In this document: one piece after another, positions 6,340 through 8,272 of the stretch
Layout of the letters: each line of letters begins with the position of its first letter
Numbering within the stretch: position 1 is the first letter of the stretch
Assembly: GCA_028688535.1 (NCBI GenBank)
Contig: JAQTXY010000061.1
Coordinates: 1 to 8,272 of the forward strand
From: Methanothrix sp.
Lineage (GTDB): Archaea > Halobacteriota > Methanosarcinia > Methanotrichales > Methanotrichaceae
DNA: 8,272 nucleotides
Direction of reading: 5' to 3'
Translations under genes and position numbers: made by a program
Notes under the pieces: model-generated
What the model was told of the DNA's origin: nothing
Seen by the model: the letters and a program-made list of their open reading frames with translations, nothing else
Databases searched by the model: none

Positions 6340-6373
6340 GGGATGGCAACCCTCATCCCCCCTTTTATTCTTT
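6340..6373 (+). terminator. Possible hairpin plus T-rich terminator after the sulfatase-like gene
   Basis: GGGATG (6340-6345) pairs with CATCCC (6354-6359) across an 8-base loop, then CCCTTTTATTCTTT follows. It lies in the short 60-bp gap between two convergent genes and runs into the last codons of the ATPase gene. Suggestive only. Confidence 0.35.
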
Positions 6374-7255
6374 CGCAAAGAGATCTTCTGCCACCTGCAT
6401 GAGGACCTCTCCCAATACCTCCCCACCGTAGTCAGGCAGTATTGTAATGCTTTTATCCCGGTAGCAACTCTTCAGCTCCTGGATGTAAGCTGTTTGAGAT
6501 GCCTTCTTCTCCCGGCAAAAGCGACAGTCGCAGTCCAAGATCACATGGTTGATAATAATAGAGGAGACTGTAACACCGTGCGACTCTACCGTCTCAATCA
6601 GGCGGCGGCTTTCTTCGACTGCCGCTTTCTCAGGGATGGTGACGATAGTGATGCTGGATGCCTGCGGATCGATGAGGGCCAAGCGCATGGTCTCGGCTTT
6701 CAGGCGCATGGTCCGAACTTCCGAGAGAATGCGATCTGCAAACCCTGGCTGCAGAAGGTCGAGCATCCCCATCCACCTGTTTCTCATGCCCAGCACTTTT
6801 GTGACAAATCCAGTGGTGATGGAAGGCAGTTGCAGCAAAGGCAGGACCATAGCTGTCGGGGCCGAGTCTATGACCACGAAGTCGTACTTCTTTTCGGAGT
6901 AGATGTCATTTAATTTGTCCATGAAGATCAGTTCGGAGACGCCGGGCATGTTTCCGAAGTCTTCGGGCAACACCTCCACCTCAAAGAGACCGAAGAGAGC
7001 TGTGAAGATGTTCTTGTATCTGCGAAAGAAGCTCCCGGCCTCCTCGGCCAGATCGGGTTCATAAGCATAGAGATGCTCGCGGATCTTTCGTGGCTGGCTT
7101 CCCAGGTCGATGCCGAAGATGTCAGAGAGCGAATGGGCCGGGTCCATGGAGAAGACCAGGGTATCTTTGCCCTGATGCGCTTTCCAGATGCCGGATGCTG
7201 CCGAGCAGACGCTTTTGCCCACGCCTCCTTTGCCGGCCACATAGATCAGTTTCAT
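6365..7255 (-). CDS. ArsA/Get3-like ATPase (single P-loop)
   Basis: The 296-residue product has the deviant Walker A GKGGVGKS (8-15), switch I DPAHSLSD (38-45) and switch II DSAPTA (130-135). IPEKAAVEESRR (208-219) corresponds to the Get3/ArsA IPE segment. Near the C-terminus NHV (236-238) is followed by C242-x-C244-x2-C247, which suits the CxxC zinc site of Get3-type dimers, and PDYGGEVLGEVL (274-285) matches the terminal ATP-contact region. Such ATPases deliver tail-anchored membrane proteins (Get3/TRC40) or drive arsenite export (ArsA). With one P-loop and no arsenite pump alongside, a targeting or metallo-chaperone role is more likely, but this is inference. ATG at 7255 is preferred over the upstream ATG at 7303: it has GGGA nearby, and the protein then begins right at the first beta strand. 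Confidence 0.85.
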   Translation of the reverse strand: MKLIYVAGKGGVGKSVCSAASGIWKAHQGKDTLVFSMDPAHSLSDIFGIDLGSQPRKIREHLYAYEPDLAEEAGSFFRRYKNIFTALFGLFEVEVLPEDFGNMPGVSELIFMDKLNDIYSEKKYDFVVIDSAPTAMVLPLLQLPSITTGFVTKVLGMRNRWMGMLDLLQPGFADRILSEVRTMRLKAETMRLALIDPQASSITIVTIPEKAAVEESRRLIETVESHGVTVSSIIINHVILDCDCRFCREKKASQTAYIQELKSCYRDKSITILPDYGGEVLGEVLMQVAEDLFAKE

Positions 7256-7286
7256 AGCTTCCCGATTTTCCCATAGGAATTTAATG

Positions 7287-7306
7287 TTTTTGCGCTGCAA
7301 CAAAAA
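7287..7306. promoter_or_regulatory. Imperfect palindrome between divergent ATPase and secreted-repeat genes
   Basis: TTTTTGC (7287-7293) and GCAACAAAAA (7297-7306) form a dyad with one inserted AC pair, centred on GCT. It sits in the 107-bp divergent promoter gap, where a regulator could affect both genes. A chance A/T-flanked dyad is possible. Confidence 0.25.
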
Positions 7307-7309
7307 GTT

Positions 7310-7322
7310 TTTCTACTTCCTG
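7310..7322 (+). promoter_or_regulatory. Shared upstream box, copy 1 (TTTCTACTTCCTG)
   Basis: This 13-base sequence recurs exactly at 7924-7936, ahead of the second paralogue. Here it is followed by the A/T-rich TTTTATTAGACTTAATTATA and the TTG start 40 bases on. It may contain a TFB recognition element or a regulator site, and suggests the paralogues are co-regulated from separate promoters. Confidence 0.5.
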
Positions 7323-7362
7323 GACATTTTATTAGACTTAATTATAAAAGGGGGCGAAAGGT

Positions 7363-7785
7363 TTGAGAAAGAAAATTTATCTGATCGGTATATTTATCCT
7401 GTGGGCATCAGCCGCATATGGCGGCGCAGGCTCAGGGACGACCGGTCTGGACATCATGGGAAGCGAGGCGAACAATACGACAATCATAGCGCCGGACGGC
7501 ACACCGGTCGAGGTGAATATCATAGGCAGCACAGCCAGCAACATTCAGATAGGCCGCCCGGCAGAAGTGATCGACAGGCATGGAAAAGAGTGCTGGGGAT
7601 GCGCTCCATGCGGCGAGAAGAAGTGCTATGAAACCCCATGGGACGACTTCAAGAGGCCTCTATGCTACCCATGGAGTTCGTATATTCCCACCAGATACAA
7701 CCGGCCGCTTATTAGAAAAGATCAGGCATACATAAGCACTGCGCCAAAGATCCTCACTCTGGGGAGTGTGACGACAAAAGCATAA
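7363..7785 (+). CDS. Small secreted protein with two GS-x3-N repeats and a cysteine cluster
   Basis: The product has 140 residues with a signal peptide, probably cut after AAYG (17-20). The mature N-terminus carries two copies of a 13-residue motif, [LV]-x-I-[MI]-G-S-x3-N-x2-I, at residues 29-41 and 51-63, 22 residues apart. A cysteine cluster follows (C77-x2-C80-x2-C83-x4-C88, then C101) with aromatic residues, then a basic tail without cysteine. No family is recognised. The motif pattern suggests short beta strands stacking in a solenoid or fibre, and the cysteines suggest disulfides or metal binding. The start is TTG at 7363, supported by GGGGG at 7350-7354 eight bases upstream and by the signal peptide beginning directly after it; no ATG fits. 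The next gene encodes a paralogue. Confidence 0.75.
   Translation: MRKKIYLIGIFILWASAAYGGAGSGTTGLDIMGSEANNTTIIAPDGTPVEVNIIGSTASNIQIGRPAEVIDRHGKECWGCAPCGEKKCYETPWDDFKRPLCYPWSSYIPTRYNRPLIRKDQAYISTAPKILTLGSVTTKA
7447..7551 (+). repeat. Two 13-residue GS-x3-N units at 22-residue period, first paralogue
   Basis: Unit 1 is LDIMGSEANNTTI (7447-7485) and unit 2 is VNIIGSTASNIQI (7513-7551). Unit starts are 66 bases apart, the same period as in the second paralogue. Confidence 0.75.
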
Positions 7786-7819
7786 GTTTAAAAGTATTAT
7801 TTTTATATTCTTTTTATGC
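7780..7819 (+). terminator. T-rich terminator overlapping the stop of the first secreted-repeat gene
   Basis: GCATAA, which includes the stop codon, is the inverted complement of TTATGC at 7814-7819, and the bases between and after are T-rich (ATTTTTATATTCTTTTT, then CTTTT). Archaeal termination at T-rich runs is likely here. The second paralogue also has its own promoter downstream, consistent with separate transcripts. Confidence 0.5.
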
Positions 7820-7923
7820 TTTTCCTGTAGCAGTCCCGAGTTTATTCCCGATAATTGCCACTCTTTATTTAAAAAATTTCCCAATAATGAAGGATTAATC
7901 AGAACTTATCGGCCCGAAAGATA

Positions 7924-7936
7924 TTTCTACTTCCTG
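7924..7936 (+). promoter_or_regulatory. Shared upstream box, copy 2 (TTTCTACTTCCTG)
   Basis: An exact 13-base match to 7310-7322, directly abutting the TATA box of the second paralogue. Its position just upstream of TATA is where the TFB recognition element lies, so it may set promoter strength, or a regulator may overlap it. Confidence 0.5.
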
Positions 7937-7946
7937 TATATATAAA
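7936..7946 (+). promoter_or_regulatory. TATA box of the second secreted-repeat gene
   Basis: GTATATATAAA is a strong archaeal TATA box. It predicts transcription from about 7965-7970 and a leader of about 30 bases holding the GGAGGGG ribosome site at 7987-7993. Confidence 0.6.
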
Positions 7947-7997
7947 ACATAGGTTAAATATGTTTAGATTAGAGGTGAAATTTGCTGGAGGGGAATG

Positions 7998-8272
7998 ATG
8001 TTGAGGAAATCCATTCTGTTAGCTTTAGCGCTGATGCTTTCGGCTTGCAGCGCCTATGCATTTGGCGGTCAGGGATCAATTGTTGTGGATATCGTGGGAA
8101 GCTCAACCGATAATACGAAGATCACATCTTCAGGTATGGAAAAAGTGGATCTGGAGATCATCGGAAGCGAAGCAACTAATACAATTATCTCTCCACCGGA
8201 GATTGTAAAATGCCCAAGACATATCTGTCCTGACTCCGATTATTCAGACTCGATCTATACCTTAGAAAAAAC
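7998..8272 (+). CDS. Second secreted GS-x3-N repeat protein, 3' end cut by window edge
   Basis: 91 codons are visible. A signal peptide (MLRKSILLALALMLSACSAYA) is followed by FGGQGS and two motif units, VDIVGSSTDNTKI (30-42) and LEIIGSEATNTII (52-64), again exactly 22 residues apart. C72 and C77 then begin what may be a cysteine region like the paralogue's. The signal peptide contains LSAC (14-17), which fits a lipobox, while AYA (19-21) fits ordinary signal peptidase, so lipid attachment is possible but unproven. Of two adjacent ATGs, the one at 7998 is preferred: GGAGGGG (7987-7993) is four bases from it but only one from the ATG at 7995. The bases of unit 2 closely match unit 1 of the upstream gene, so the pair arose by duplication. 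Function unknown. Confidence 0.72.
   Translation, partial: MLRKSILLALALMLSACSAYAFGGQGSIVVDIVGSSTDNTKITSSGMEKVDLEIIGSEATNTIISPPEIVKCPRHICPDSDYSDSIYTLEK
8085..8189 (+). repeat. Two 13-residue GS-x3-N units at 22-residue period, second paralogue
   Basis: The units are encoded at 8085-8123 and 8151-8189, 66 bases apart, identical in spacing to the first paralogue. Confidence 0.75.

Noticed and set aside
6338..6913. Plus-strand 191-residue frame opposite the ATPase
   Set aside because: Mirror of the ArsA/Get3-like gene, which has all nucleotide-binding motifs on the minus strand.
7755..7768. CACTC-TGGG-GAGTG hairpin near the end of the first secreted-repeat gene
   Set aside because: A five-base stem inside coding sequence with no T-run directly after it; the T-rich run past the stop is a better terminator.

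Overview
The window looks like moderate-GC archaeal DNA, most likely from a methanogen of the Methanothrix/Methanosarcina group. That placement is inference. It rests on TATA-like boxes ahead of several genes, GGAGG-type ribosome binding sites mixed with a TTG start, a GATE-domain membrane protein of a type I know from methanogens, a single-P-loop ArsA/Get3-type ATPase, and exported proteins rich in N-glycosylation sequons. No rRNA, tRNA, CRISPR array or insertion sequence is visible.

Left part (1-2959): a membrane protein gene runs leftward off the window edge. It is divergent from an acylphosphatase-like gene with an unusual repeated helical tail. A possible 34-residue membrane peptide follows, then a radical SAM protein with a C-terminal cysteine set of the SPASM/twitch kind.

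Middle part (2956-4229, minus strand): a small exported beta-rich protein shares its stop-codon bases with the radical SAM gene. Next come a 38-residue highly charged protein read from inside what looks like a hydrophobic plus-strand frame, and a decayed gene with a 14-bp partial tandem duplication and a downstream frame break.

Right part (4216-8272): a large exported alkyl-sulfatase-type metallo-beta-lactamase enzyme has every expected zinc ligand. It converges on an ArsA/Get3-like ATPase. Divergent from the ATPase are two consecutive genes for small exported paralogues. Each carries two copies of a 13-residue G-S-x3-N motif spaced exactly 22 residues apart, and both genes have the same 13-bp box upstream; the second gene is cut by the window end.

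The genes do not form one obvious pathway. The common theme is the cell surface: at least four exported proteins and one integral membrane protein. The most novel-looking item is the tandem pair of 22-residue-period secreted proteins with its shared upstream element.
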